A DNA stretch of 64,000 nt, taken from the NCBI RefSeq assembly GCF_001245615.1, contig NZ_CWKH01000003.1, forward strand, positions 372,001 to 436,000. The letters run 5' to 3'. The position numbers and the translations under genes were made by a program. This DNA comes from Mycolicibacterium neworleansense. GTDB taxonomy: Bacteria; Actinomycetota; Actinomycetes; Mycobacteriales; Mycobacteriaceae. Below, one piece after another: positions 1 through 8,022 of this stretch. The notes below the pieces were generated by a model. It was given only the letters and a program-made list of their open reading frames with translations. It ran no database searches and had not been told where the DNA came from. Within the stretch, counting starts at the first letter, position 1, and each line of letters starts with the position of its first letter.

Positions 1-1
1 G

Positions 2-1489
2 CAGGTCCTGGTGGTCGCGGTGGTGGTGCTGGCCGGCACCGCACTGGCCCTTCTCGATGCCCGCCGCGACGGTGAAGATGCGGCTCGCCAGCAGGTGATC
101 GGCATCGCCACCGCCCTGGCCGATGCCCCCTCGACCGCGGCGGCCATCGAATCGGGTACTGCGACAGAGGTTTTGCAGCCGGTGACCGAGGCGGTTCGCA
201 CCGGCACCGACATCGCGTTCATCACGATCATGGCGCCGGACGGAATCCGGTTCACCCACACCGATCCGCGCCAGATCGGCGGCCACTACCTGGGCACGGT
301 GGAGCCCGCGCTGCGCGGTGAGACATTCAGCGAGGTCTACACCGGGACGCTGGGCCCGTCGGTGCGTGCGGTCGCACCGGTGCGTGGCCGCGACGGACGT
401 GTCGTTGGCATGGTGTCGGCGGGGATCACCCAGCAGACGCTGGGGCAGCGCTGGCGCGCGCAGATTCCGGCGATTGCCGCGATAACCGCTGCCGCACTAG
501 GGGTTTCGCTGATCGGCGGCTGGGCGATCCGGCGTAGGTTGCTGCGCCAGACTCGGGGTCTGCGGCCCGACGAATTGCGGGTCATGTACGACCACCATGA
601 TGCGATCCTGCATTCGGTGTCCGAGGGGCTGATCGTGATCGACCGCGACGGTGTGGCACTGGCCAACGATGAAGCGCGCCGGCTGCTGGGGCTGGCCTCC
701 GGGCCCGTGCGCATGCAGGACCTGCCGGAGTTTCTCCGCAGCGCCGACCCCGGGGTGCGCGACGAACTGCATGTCACCGGCGACCGGGTGCTGGTGGTCA
801 ACCGCGCCTGCGTCGCAGGCTCCGGTGCCGAGGTCGTCACGATCCGTGATCGGACCGAACTCCAGGGCGCCCTGGGCGAACTCAGCTCGCTTCAGGTCCT
901 GGCCGACTCGTTGCGGGCACAGGCACACGAGTCGGCCAACAAGTTGCACACCGTGGTCACCATGGTCGAGATGGGCCGCCCCGAGGACGCGGTGCGGTTC
1001 GCCACCAGCGAGCTGGAGTTGTCGCAGCGGCTGGTGGACCGGCTGTCGGCGGCCGTCGGCGAACCCGCTCTGGTGGCCCTGCTTCTCGGCAAGACGGCAC
1101 AGGCCGACGAGCGCGGCATCGCCCTGACCGTCACCGAGGACACCCAGCTGGCCGCCGACGCCGCGCTCACCGGGCAGGAGATGGTGACGGTGCTGGGCAA
1201 TCTCATCGACAACGCGATGGATGCCTGCGACCGCGAGGATCCGTGGGTCGAGGTCACGGTCAGCCAGGACGACCGCGAGTTGTTGATCCGGGTGGCCGAC
1301 AGCGGGCCGGGAATGGATCCGTCCACGTTCGAGAAAGCCATGCAGCGTGGCTATTCGACGAAATCGGTGTCGTCTGGTCATGGCCTGGGTCTGGCGCTGG
1401 TCGCGCAGACGGTGAAACGGCACGGCGGAACGCTGCGGGCCGACGTCACGTACGGTTCGGTGGTGACCGCGACGGTGCCGCGCCGATGA
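2..1489 (+). CDS. Sensor histidine kinase, CitA/DcuS family (5' partial)
   Basis: The reading frame is open from base 2, so the first in-frame GTG at 11 is probably internal and the gene starts left of the window. Visible order: the end of a first membrane helix, an extracytoplasmic sensor region of about 130 residues, a second helix (AIAAITAAALGVSLIGGWAI), a cytoplasmic PAS domain, an H-box of the CitA type (AHESANKLHT, His near visible residue 309), and an HATPase domain with N-box NLIDNAMDAC and glycine boxes GPGM and GLGLALV. This family senses extracellular di- or tricarboxylates and phosphorylates a CitB/DcuR regulator. The stop overlaps the next gene's ATG (ATGA), which implies translational coupling. 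The ligand is not deducible. Confidence 0.9.
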   Translation, partial: QVLVVAVVVLAGTALALLDARRDGEDAARQQVIGIATALADAPSTAAAIESGTATEVLQPVTEAVRTGTDIAFITIMAPDGIRFTHTDPRQIGGHYLGTVEPALRGETFSEVYTGTLGPSVRAVAPVRGRDGRVVGMVSAGITQQTLGQRWRAQIPAIAAITAAALGVSLIGGWAIRRRLLRQTRGLRPDELRVMYDHHDAILHSVSEGLIVIDRDGVALANDEARRLLGLASGPVRMQDLPEFLRSADPGVRDELHVTGDRVLVVNRACVAGSGAEVVTIRDRTELQGALGELSSLQVLADSLRAQAHESANKLHTVVTMVEMGRPEDAVRFATSELELSQRLVDRLSAAVGEPALVALLLGKTAQADERGIALTVTEDTQLAADAALTGQEMVTVLGNLIDNAMDACDREDPWVEVTVSQDDRELLIRVADSGPGMDPSTFEKAMQRGYSTKSVSSGHGLGLALVAQTVKRHGGTLRADVTYGSVVTATVPRR

Positions 1490-2175
1490 TCAAGGTTCTG
1501 ATCGTGGAGGACGATCCGCTGATCGCCGAGGCCCATCAGGCCTATCTCGGACGCCTGGAAGGGTTCTCGGTGGCCGCGGTGGCACACACCGCGCGCGATG
1601 CCATGCGGGTGGCGGCAGCGGCCGCCGCGGCCGAGCATCCGATCGATCTGGTGCTTCTGGACATCGGATTGCCCGACGCCAGCGGAATCTCGTTGGCGTC
1701 CGGCCTGTCCGGGTTGCGGCCGGCCCCGGACATCATCGCCATCACTTCCGAACGCGATCTGGAGATGGTGCGCGCCGCGGTGGCCCATGGCGCCCTGGCC
1801 TACCTGCTCAAGCCGTTCGCCTTCGCGGCGTTTCGCGACCGGCTGGAACGCTACCGGCGCTACCGCTCGGCGCTGCCGTCAGGAACCGATGCCGCGAGCC
1901 AGGCTGAGGTCGACCGGGCCCTGGCCGAATTGCGGGTCGCCACCGAGAAGTCCACCGCCCCCAAAGGCGCTGCGCCGCAGACCACCGAGGACATCGCCGC
2001 TGCGGTGCGCGATGATCCCGACGGCCTGACCGCGGACGAGGCGGCCAAACGGGTGGGAGTGTCGCGGGTGACGGCGTGGCGCTATCTCGAGCGCCTGGCC
2101 GATGACGGCATCGTCACCCGCAGTACGGAGTACGGCAAGGCCGGGCGGCCGCGCACGCGCTACCGCTGGCGCTGA
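1486..2175 (+). CDS. Response regulator, CitB/DcuR family
   Basis: A 229-residue protein starting at an ATG that overlaps the kinase stop by 4 bases. The receiver domain spans about residues 1-120, with acidic pocket EDD (8-10), phospho-acceptor Asp59 in LVLLDIGLPD, and the conserved Lys in LLKPF. After a linker, the C-terminal 60 residues form a helix-turn-helix (LTADEAAKRVGVSRVTAWRYL) of the type found in CitB/DpiA regulators. It is the cognate partner of the upstream kinase and probably activates a carboxylate-uptake gene, but no transporter lies beside it in this window. Confidence 0.9.
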   Translation: MIKVLIVEDDPLIAEAHQAYLGRLEGFSVAAVAHTARDAMRVAAAAAAAEHPIDLVLLDIGLPDASGISLASGLSGLRPAPDIIAITSERDLEMVRAAVAHGALAYLLKPFAFAAFRDRLERYRRYRSALPSGTDAASQAEVDRALAELRVATEKSTAPKGAAPQTTEDIAAAVRDDPDGLTADEAAKRVGVSRVTAWRYLERLADDGIVTRSTEYGKAGRPRTRYRWR

Positions 2176-2176
2176 A

Positions 2177-3268
2177 TCACGCGCCGGCCGGCTGGAGGGC
2201 GGGCAGCTCCTGCAGCTCGACGGCGTCCACCGAGACCAGCTGCGAGTACAGCGACTCGGCGACGTCGAAGACGTTGACCTGGCCGGCGTAGTCGGCGATG
2301 TAGAGCCGGGTGCCGTTGTCGCGCAAGACGACTGCGGCGGGCTGTGCATGCACGTCGACAGTGCCCTGGATCTGGCTGGACAGCGCACACCACACGATGA
2401 CGCGGTCGTAGTCGACCAGGTAGGCGCGGGTGGCGTCGGGGCTCAGCACCAGCTGGGTGGGTGCCCCGCCCACCTCGACGGCGTCCACCACGGCCCCTGC
2501 GGCGAGGTCGACGGTGTGCACCACACCGCGGTGCTCGAGGTCGGAGGTCAGCACGTAGGCGACGCCGTCGCCGATCGCGATGTCGCGGATCGGGGCACCG
2601 ATCCACACCGTGGCCTGTGCCTGGGCGGTCTCGGTGTTGACCACGACCAGCCGGCTGCCACGGAAATCGGAGGTGGCGACGTAGAGACGCTTGCCGCTCG
2701 AGTCGATCTGCAGGGCATCCAGGTTCACCCCCGCGCCGGTGGCGATGTCGATCGTGCCGACACGCTCTGCGGTGGTGTCGATGACGGCGATGTCGATGCG
2801 CTCATGGCCGGAGCGACCGGCGAACACGCGCTTTCCGTCCGGGCTGATGGCCAGGGCGGTGACGCTGAAGGCCAGCGGGTACTCGTTGAGCACGGCGCCG
2901 GTGATGGTGTCGACCGTGACGATCGAGTCGTGTCCGGCGGCGGAAACGCTGACGTAGGCACGGTCGTCGGCGACGACGACGGCGAAAGGATCTCCTGCGA
3001 GACGGACCGAACCCACCACGCCCATGGTGTGGGGGTTGATCACGGTCAGGCTCTGCGCCGCGGCGTTGGTGACCACCACGGTCTCGCGCTCGGGATCGAC
3101 GGCGATGTCACCGATCGGCCCGCGTCCGACCTCGGCCAGACCGGCCACGTCGATGTCATCGAGCGCACCGTCGAATGCGACGCTGCGGACAGCCGTGTCG
3201 GCGATGGCGCGGTCATTGCGGCCAGAGCGCAGCGCTTCAGTCAGCGCGCGCAGGAAGTTGTTTGCCAT
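2177..3268 (-). CDS. YncE-like beta-propeller (YVTN-repeat) protein
   Basis: A 363-residue protein made of repeated blades with hallmarks such as GDIAVDPERETVVVTN, ALAISPDGKRVFAGR and LVLSPDATRAYLVDY, typical of the YVTN/YncE seven-bladed propeller. The start was placed at the ATG at 3268 because GGAGGT lies about 10 nt upstream. The longer open frame to 3349 has no such site and a non-propeller sequence. No signal peptide is visible, so it may be cytoplasmic or cell-wall associated. It is convergent with the two-component pair, with the two stops 2 bases apart. Function is unknown; such propellers usually act as binding scaffolds. Confidence 0.8.
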   Translation of the reverse strand: MANNFLRALTEALRSGRNDRAIADTAVRSVAFDGALDDIDVAGLAEVGRGPIGDIAVDPERETVVVTNAAAQSLTVINPHTMGVVGSVRLAGDPFAVVVADDRAYVSVSAAGHDSIVTVDTITGAVLNEYPLAFSVTALAISPDGKRVFAGRSGHERIDIAVIDTTAERVGTIDIATGAGVNLDALQIDSSGKRLYVATSDFRGSRLVVVNTETAQAQATVWIGAPIRDIAIGDGVAYVLTSDLEHRGVVHTVDLAAGAVVDAVEVGGAPTQLVLSPDATRAYLVDYDRVIVWCALSSQIQGTVDVHAQPAAVVLRDNGTRLYIADYAGQVNVFDVAESLYSQLVSVDAVELQELPALQPAGA

Positions 3269-3715
3269 CGTTATCGGCACCTCCGCCGGCAAGGCTTTTA
3301 CCGGCTCTAGATTCCAGGTCGATCTGCGCCGGGAGTGGCGCGGTTGCATTGAGTCTAGCGACGAAACCGACAGGTCCTGGACGACTTCACAGCGAATAGG
3401 TGACCGTCACCGATACTCTCTCAGAATGCGCTTAGGAAATTCTTCGTTATCGACTCGTTACCTTTTGGTCGCATTCGATTAAATGCCTGTTACCAGGGAC
3501 TTCCAAGCATGTCGCGGACGTGGCACATTTCACGTCCGGTAAGGCCGTCAATATCAATTCTTACCTTCTCCGGCAAAAGTGAGCGGTAGATCACACCGCG
3601 ACACGCCAGCAAACTTTCTTTGGCGTCAACTCGACCCGACCGGCAGAAATGACGGTTGTGTGTTACGGCTGTGAAAGATGAGTCGTGCCCAAGCGGCAGT
3701 TCGCTGTCGGCAGCG
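3269..3715. other. Intergenic region without a recognisable gene
   Basis: About 450 bases, AT-richer than the surroundings, especially 3420-3560. It must hold the promoter of the beta-propeller gene. Open frames here are short or shadow that gene. No repeat, RNA gene or strong hairpin was recognised. Confidence 0.5.
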
Positions 3716-3886
3716 TCAGTCCGGCACCGGCCGCAGCACCAGGCTGACTTCGCACGATCCGTGCGTGGCGTCCGGCCGCACCGAAGCCGCGTACCGACCG
3801 CCGATGACCTCGGAGTTCATGTCGATGACCTCCTGGATCATGCCCTGTTGGATGCCTCGCACCGTCCGGAACCCCAGGCGCGTGAG
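3716..3886 (-). pseudogene. Gene relic, about 56 codons, unknown family
   Basis: Between an in-frame TAA (3887-3889) and a TGA (3716-3718) the minus strand reads a coherent protein piece including TVRGIQQGMIQEVID, EVIGGRYAASV and SCEVSLVLRP. Third codon positions are almost all G or C, as in genuine genes of this genome. The stretch has an internal ATG but no convincing start or Shine-Dalgarno, and upstream codons are stopped. It therefore looks like the 3' end of a gene whose 5' part was lost. I do not recognise the family. It is not continuous with the amidase immediately upstream on the same strand. Confidence 0.4.
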
Positions 3887-3906
3887 TTAGCTCGAATGCG
3901 GCCGCG

Positions 3907-4746
3907 TCAGAGCCGCAGCGCGGCGGCGGTCGCCGGACCGACGATGCCGTCGACCTTGAGGCCGCGGGTACGGCGCTGGAATTCCTTCACGGCGGCCTCG
4001 GTCTGCGGGCCGAATACGCCGTCGACCTCGAGATGCCCCGCGTAGGACGCGTAGGCCGTCTTGAGCCGGCGCTGCAACTGGGCGACCTGCGGGCCTTCCA
4101 TGGGCCGGAACAGCAGAACGTCGGTGTACTGCCCCACCGGCACCGGCGGCCGGGGTGTCGGCGCCGGATTCGCGATATCGCCGATCTGCGCCTGGATGTC
4201 GGCGCGCAGGAGGTCCATGTCGATGGCGCCCGGATCCCACTTGCCTTGCGTACGGCCCGCGTACTCCTTGTGCCCGATGGTGCGTTCGGCGTTCTGCGCC
4301 AACCGGCGATTGATCGCGGCGCAACACCGCACCAGTGCGAAATACTGTGCGTCAGGCCAGTTCTTGCGATGCGACGCGGCTGGGCTGGTGCCGCTGTTCG
4401 CACACTCGATCCCGATCATGTGCCAGTTGCCCATATTCGTCGGCAACCACGGATACATGCCGACACCGGCGTGCCACGCTACCCCGAGCGCCACGACGGT
4501 CACCGTGCCGTCCCGAGCGATATGCAGCTGCGACAACGGACCGGGAAGATCCGGCCGACCGTTGGCGATCGACGCGGCCGTGGCGGTGTCCGACCCGGTG
4601 TGATGCACCATCACCCCGCGGATGTCCTTGAAATCGCCGTGCCCCCGGGTACGCCAGCCCGGATACTCCACGATGTCGATGCCTTCCGCCCGGAGCACAT
4701 CGGCCAGCCAGACCGGGTCACCGGTCCATCGTCCCGTCTGAGGCAC
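3907..4746 (-). CDS. N-acetylmuramoyl-L-alanine amidase with PG-binding domain
   Basis: A 279-residue protein starting at GTG 4746, preceded by AAAGGAA. The N-terminal amidase_2/PGRP fold (about residues 20-170) carries the zinc ligands in VMVHHTGS and the distal GHKEY and KWDPG motifs. The C-terminal ~70 residues are a PG_binding_1 domain (VDGVFGPQTEAAVKEFQRR). It cleaves the amide between MurNAc and the stem peptide. There is no signal peptide or membrane helix. That, and its resemblance to mycobacteriophage lysin A amidases, suggests a captured phage endolysin or a protein needing another export route. No other phage genes are adjacent. Confidence 0.85.
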   Translation of the reverse strand: MPQTGRWTGDPVWLADVLRAEGIDIVEYPGWRTRGHGDFKDIRGVMVHHTGSDTATAASIANGRPDLPGPLSQLHIARDGTVTVVALGVAWHAGVGMYPWLPTNMGNWHMIGIECANSGTSPAASHRKNWPDAQYFALVRCCAAINRRLAQNAERTIGHKEYAGRTQGKWDPGAIDMDLLRADIQAQIGDIANPAPTPRPPVPVGQYTDVLLFRPMEGPQVAQLQRRLKTAYASYAGHLEVDGVFGPQTEAAVKEFQRRTRGLKVDGIVGPATAAALRL

Positions 4747-4987
4747 GGGGATTCCTTTCTGCGCAGCAAACGATCCGTGTGAACCAGCCTACGCGGAAGG
4801 ACTGACACCGACCCTCATCGCGCAGAGCCGCCAGACCGGTTATGGATCAACTACTTTGCTCGCGGACAACACACGTGCGCGACCACCGCCTCCGGCGTTC
4901 GCGGACCGCCCGATCAGCAAATGGCCGACGTCAGCAGCCACCGCATTTCGCACCCGCATCGGCCATCGAATGTGCGAGCATCTGCGC

Positions 4988-5680
4988 ATGGATCCGAAGG
5001 ACGACCCCGAGGCCCGCATCCGGGAACTCGAGCGCCCACTGGCTGACGCCGCCCGCACGTCGGAACTCGGCACCGGAGGTTCTGCCGTTCCGCCGCCGAC
5101 CCAGCCGTTGACGCAGGGGTACGCCTTCCCGCCACCGCCCCCGGGGCCGCCGGCGCCGTGGCCCGGCTACGAGCCGTACCCGGCACCGCCTCAGCCACAT
5201 CGCAGCTCGTCGAGCAGCGTTCCGCTGTTCCTGGTGTTCGGCGTACTGGCGGTGTCCCTTCTGGTCGGCGGCCTGGTGGCGGCCTATCTGATGTTCAGCG
5301 AGACCGATACCGCCGACACCGACACCATCACCGACAGCCAGTCGACGACCATCCGGCAGACCACGATCAGTGGTGTGCCGTTACCGGGACCGGTTGGTCC
5401 GTCGCAGATTCCGGCCGGGCAGACAGTGATCATCTCGGGCATCGGCGAGAACCGGACCGTCGAATGTCAGGACAACACCGTGATCGTCAGCGGCATGCAG
5501 AACAAGCTCGAGATCACCGGCCACTGCGCGGCGGTGACCGTGTCCGGCATCGAGAACACCATCACCGTCGACTCCGCCGAATCGATCGGGGTATCGGGAT
5601 TCGACAACCGGGTCACCTTCCACACCGGCAAGCCCGAGGTGGCCAACTCCGGTCAATCCAACGTCGTCGAGCAGGGCTGA
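4988..5680 (+). CDS. DUF3060 membrane-anchored protein
   Basis: A 230-residue protein with a charged N-terminus, a proline/tyrosine-rich cytoplasmic segment (residues 45-75), one membrane helix (VPLFLVFGVLAVSLLVGGLV) and an extracytoplasmic beta-repeat region. The repeats VIISGIGEN, VIVSGMQN, VTVSGIENTI and GVSGFDNRV are the DUF3060 pattern. ATG 4988 was chosen over the upstream in-frame GTG-type starts because family members begin MDPKDDPE-like. The function of DUF3060 is unknown. Its last 28 bases overlap the convergent hydrolase gene. Confidence 0.8.
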   Translation: MDPKDDPEARIRELERPLADAARTSELGTGGSAVPPPTQPLTQGYAFPPPPPGPPAPWPGYEPYPAPPQPHRSSSSSVPLFLVFGVLAVSLLVGGLVAAYLMFSETDTADTDTITDSQSTTIRQTTISGVPLPGPVGPSQIPAGQTVIISGIGENRTVECQDNTVIVSGMQNKLEITGHCAAVTVSGIENTITVDSAESIGVSGFDNRVTFHTGKPEVANSGQSNVVEQG

Positions 5681-6537
5681 CCCGATCCCGCCCGTTCCAC
5701 GCGCCCGAGGAATGTCCGCAACAAGCTCACCAACGGCGCCGGATTGTCTTCTGGCGCCCAGGCATACGAGTCGTCGATGAATTCCAGCGTGGCCTGCGGC
5801 AGAGTCCGCGCCAGCCGCGCCGCCCCCTCGGCCGGGAAGTAGCGCTCCTCGCGTGGCCATATCACCAGGGCGGGGCGGTCGTAGTCGGCCAGCCGCGGGG
5901 AGTACTCCGCCAGGTATGCGGGCGACAACGCCTCGAGGAATCGCCGATAGTCCTCGCGCACCAAGGGATCAGTGCGCAGTGGCCGGAGGTACTCCGCCAT
6001 GATCTCGGCGGGGATGGGGCGTTTGGTCGCGCCGCCGTAGGTGATCCGCAGCCGCTGCACGGGTTTGACCCCGATGAGCTTCGACTGCAACAGCCCGGCT
6101 CCGGGGAGCGACGCGAGCCGGGACAGCACCTTGACCGGCCACGGATCGGAGTCGAACGCGTTGGTCGCGACGAGCACCAACGCTTCCACGCGCTCCGGAT
6201 AGCACGCGGCGACCACCTGGGCGATGTCGCCGCCGTAGCCGTTGCCGACGAGCACCGCCCGCTCGATGTCGAGCCCGTCGAGCAGCTCGATGACGGTCCG
6301 GCCCAGACCGGGCAGGCTCAGATCGGCGTCCGGCACCGCGGGCGTGTGCGATCCCATGGCCAGATCAGGTGCGATGCAACGAATTCCGGTACCGAGACCG
6401 CCTGCGACGTGTCTCCACACCAAGCCGTTGGCAACCAGGCCGTGGAGTAGGACCACCGGCCGGCCCGTGCCGGTTTCGCGAACGCCGACCGGACCGCCGG
6501 GCAGCGTGACCAGCCGCCGGGAGTTGAGCGTGTTCAT
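5653..6537 (-). CDS. Alpha/beta-hydrolase-fold protein lacking the nucleophile serine
   Basis: A 294-residue protein. ATG 6537 follows GAGAGGA at a good distance; the longer open frame to 6720 runs through the neighbouring promoter. The fold is clear: PVVLLHGLVANGLVW oxyanion loop, lid region and C-terminal LVIWPREERYFP acid segment. The nucleophile elbow reads G-N-G-Y-G-G, with Gly (codon 6238-6240) where catalytic Ser is expected. It may be a non-catalytic binding protein or use another residue. It is divergent from a TetR gene and flanked by matching operators, so it is probably repressed by that regulator in response to a lipophilic ligand. Confidence 0.85.
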   Translation of the reverse strand: MNTLNSRRLVTLPGGPVGVRETGTGRPVVLLHGLVANGLVWRHVAGGLGTGIRCIAPDLAMGSHTPAVPDADLSLPGLGRTVIELLDGLDIERAVLVGNGYGGDIAQVVAACYPERVEALVLVATNAFDSDPWPVKVLSRLASLPGAGLLQSKLIGVKPVQRLRITYGGATKRPIPAEIMAEYLRPLRTDPLVREDYRRFLEALSPAYLAEYSPRLADYDRPALVIWPREERYFPAEGAARLARTLPQATLEFIDDSYAWAPEDNPAPLVSLLRTFLGRVERAGSGQPCSTTLD

Positions 6538-6570
6538 CTTCGCGTCCTCTCGCAGTGAGCACCGGGACAA

Positions 6571-6593
6571 AATTAATACAGGCTGTATGTAAA
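6571..6593. promoter_or_regulatory. TetR operator, copy 1 (hydrolase side)
   Basis: Contains the perfect odd palindrome ATACAGGCTGTAT (6576-6588) in the leader of the hydrolase gene. The wider block AATTAATACAGGCTGTATG recurs in inverted orientation before the TetR gene. Confidence 0.65.
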
Positions 6594-6611
6594 CACGCCT
6601 GGCGCCGAACC

Positions 6612-6637
6612 TCAATACATACAGCTTGTTAAAATTC
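6612..6637. promoter_or_regulatory. TetR operator, copy 2 (regulator side)
   Basis: Read on the minus strand this gives ACAAGCTGTATGTA within AATTTTA-flanked sequence, matching copy 1 (ACAGGCTGTATGTA) at 13 of 14 positions. It lies directly upstream of the TetR ATG, so the regulator probably represses both itself and the hydrolase. Confidence 0.6.
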
Positions 6638-6641
6638 TTCG

Positions 6642-7244
6642 ATGAGCGAAGATCCGCGCGACGGCCGCGAGCAGCGCAGTGAAGCCACCCGCTCCGCCCT
6701 GGTCGCCGCGGCCCGCTCACTGTTCGTCGAACGCGGCTATGCGGCCGTGTCCACCGGGGACATCGCCCGGGTCGCGGCCGTCACCCGCAACGCGCTGTAC
6801 TACCACTTCCCCACCAAAGAGGCTGTGTTCCGGGCGGTCTACGAGGACGTCGAAGGCGAACTGGCCCAGCGGGTACTCCCGGTGGCCCTGGCCCACGACA
6901 CCGGCCGTGGCCAGCTGGAGGCCGGTATCGAGGAGTTTCTCGACGGCTGTCTGGACCACACCGTGGCTCGGGTCAGCGTGCTGGAGGCCCCGGCCGCACT
7001 GGGATTCGCTCAGATGCGCGAGATCGACAACCGCAACTATCTCGGGGCACTTCGCGACGGCCTGCGGGCCGCGATCGAGTCCGGTGAGCTGCCCGACCTT
7101 CCGGTCGACGCGCTCGCGTCGATGCTCATCGGCGCCCTCGACGAGGCCGCCCTGCTGATCGCGACGGCCGATGACCCGGCCACCGCCCGCCGCGATGCCG
7201 GCGTGGTGGCCCGGGCCCTGGTCGACGGGTTGTTCGTGAAGTAG
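6642..7244 (+). CDS. TetR/AcrR-family transcriptional regulator
   Basis: A 200-residue protein with an N-terminal TetR DNA-binding domain (AARSLFVERGYAAVSTGDIARVAAVTRNALYYHFPTKE split over residues 25-62) and a C-terminal ligand domain of the TetR_C type rich in Ala and Leu. It is transcribed divergently from the hydrolase, with two related operator sites in the 104-base gap. The simplest reading is local autoregulation and repression of the hydrolase, relieved by a small hydrophobic molecule. The ligand cannot be inferred. Confidence 0.9.
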   Translation: MSEDPRDGREQRSEATRSALVAAARSLFVERGYAAVSTGDIARVAAVTRNALYYHFPTKEAVFRAVYEDVEGELAQRVLPVALAHDTGRGQLEAGIEEFLDGCLDHTVARVSVLEAPAALGFAQMREIDNRNYLGALRDGLRAAIESGELPDLPVDALASMLIGALDEAALLIATADDPATARRDAGVVARALVDGLFVK

Positions 7245-7248
7245 GGCG

Positions 7249-8022
7249 CTACAGCACCTTCGACAGAAACTCTTGCAAGCGAGGGTGTTTGGGGCTGTCG
7301 AACACCGCGGCAGGGCTGTCGTCCTCGACGATGTTGCCGTCGGCCATGAAGATGACGCGGGAGGCCACCTCGCGGGCGAAACCCATCTCATGGGTGACCA
7401 CGACCATGGTCATGCCGCCCTCGGCCAGGTCCCGCAGCACCTGCAGCACGTCGCCCACCATCTCCGGGTCCAGCGCGCTGGTGGCCTCGTCGAACAGCAT
7501 GATCGACGGGTTCATCGCCAGCGCCCGGGCGATCGCGACACGCTGCTTCTGGCCACCGGACAACGTGGCCGGCTTGACGTGCGCCTTTTCCGCCAGACCC
7601 ACCTGGGTCAGCAGCTCCATGGCCCGCTTCTCGGCGGCAGCCTTGTCCATCTTCTTGGTCAGCAGCGGCGCCAGCGTCACATTGTCGATCACCGACATGT
7701 GCGGGAACAGGTTGAAGTGCTGGAACACCATGCCGATGTGCTGACGGACCTTGTCCAGGTCCACTTTCCGGTCGGTGAGGTCGAAACCGTCGACGGTGAC
7801 TTTGCCCGCGGTGATGTCCTCAAGCTTGTTGAGGCACCGCAGGAAGGTGGACTTGCCCGAGCCCGAGGGGCCGATGACGCAGACCACCTCGCCCTTGCTG
7901 ATCGTGGTGTCGATGCCGTCGAGCACCACCAGATCACCGAACGATTTCTTCAGGCCCTCGATGCGGATCTTGACGGTGCCCTCGGGCTCGGCGGCCGCGG
8001 CTTCCGGTACCAGCTGGGTCAT
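7249..8022 (-). CDS. glnQ: Polar amino-acid ABC transporter, ATP-binding subunit
   Basis: A 257-residue ATPase of the GlnQ/HisP class with Walker [11 protein letters not shown]-loop, signature [15 protein letters not shown], Walker [15 protein letters not shown] and switch His ([10 protein letters not shown]). ATG 8022 overlaps the stop of the upstream permease gene by ATGA, so the two are cotranscribed and coupled. It powers uptake of glutamine or another polar amino acid. The gene name is by family; the substrate is not proven. Confidence 0.9.
   Translation of the reverse strand: MTQLVPEAAAAEPEGTVKIRIEGLKKSFGDLVVLDGIDTTISKGEVVCVIGPSGSGKSTFLRCLNKLEDITAGKVTVDGFDLTDRKVDLDKVRQHIGMVFQHFNLFPHMSVIDNVTLAPLLTKKMDKAAAEKRAMELLTQVGLAEKAHVKPATLSGGQKQRVAIARALAMNPSIMLFDEATSALDPEMVGDVLQVLRDLAEGGMTMVVVTHEMGFAREVASRVIFMADGNIVEDDSPAAVFDSPKHPRLQEFLSKVL

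Noticed and set aside
2102..3310. Long plus-strand open frame of 402 codons
   Set aside because: It is the antisense shadow of the beta-propeller gene, with a His/Asp/Gly-rich composition and no domain.
3024..3482. Plus-strand small protein upstream of the intergenic region
   Set aside because: Mostly antisense to the propeller gene; no coding bias in the remainder.
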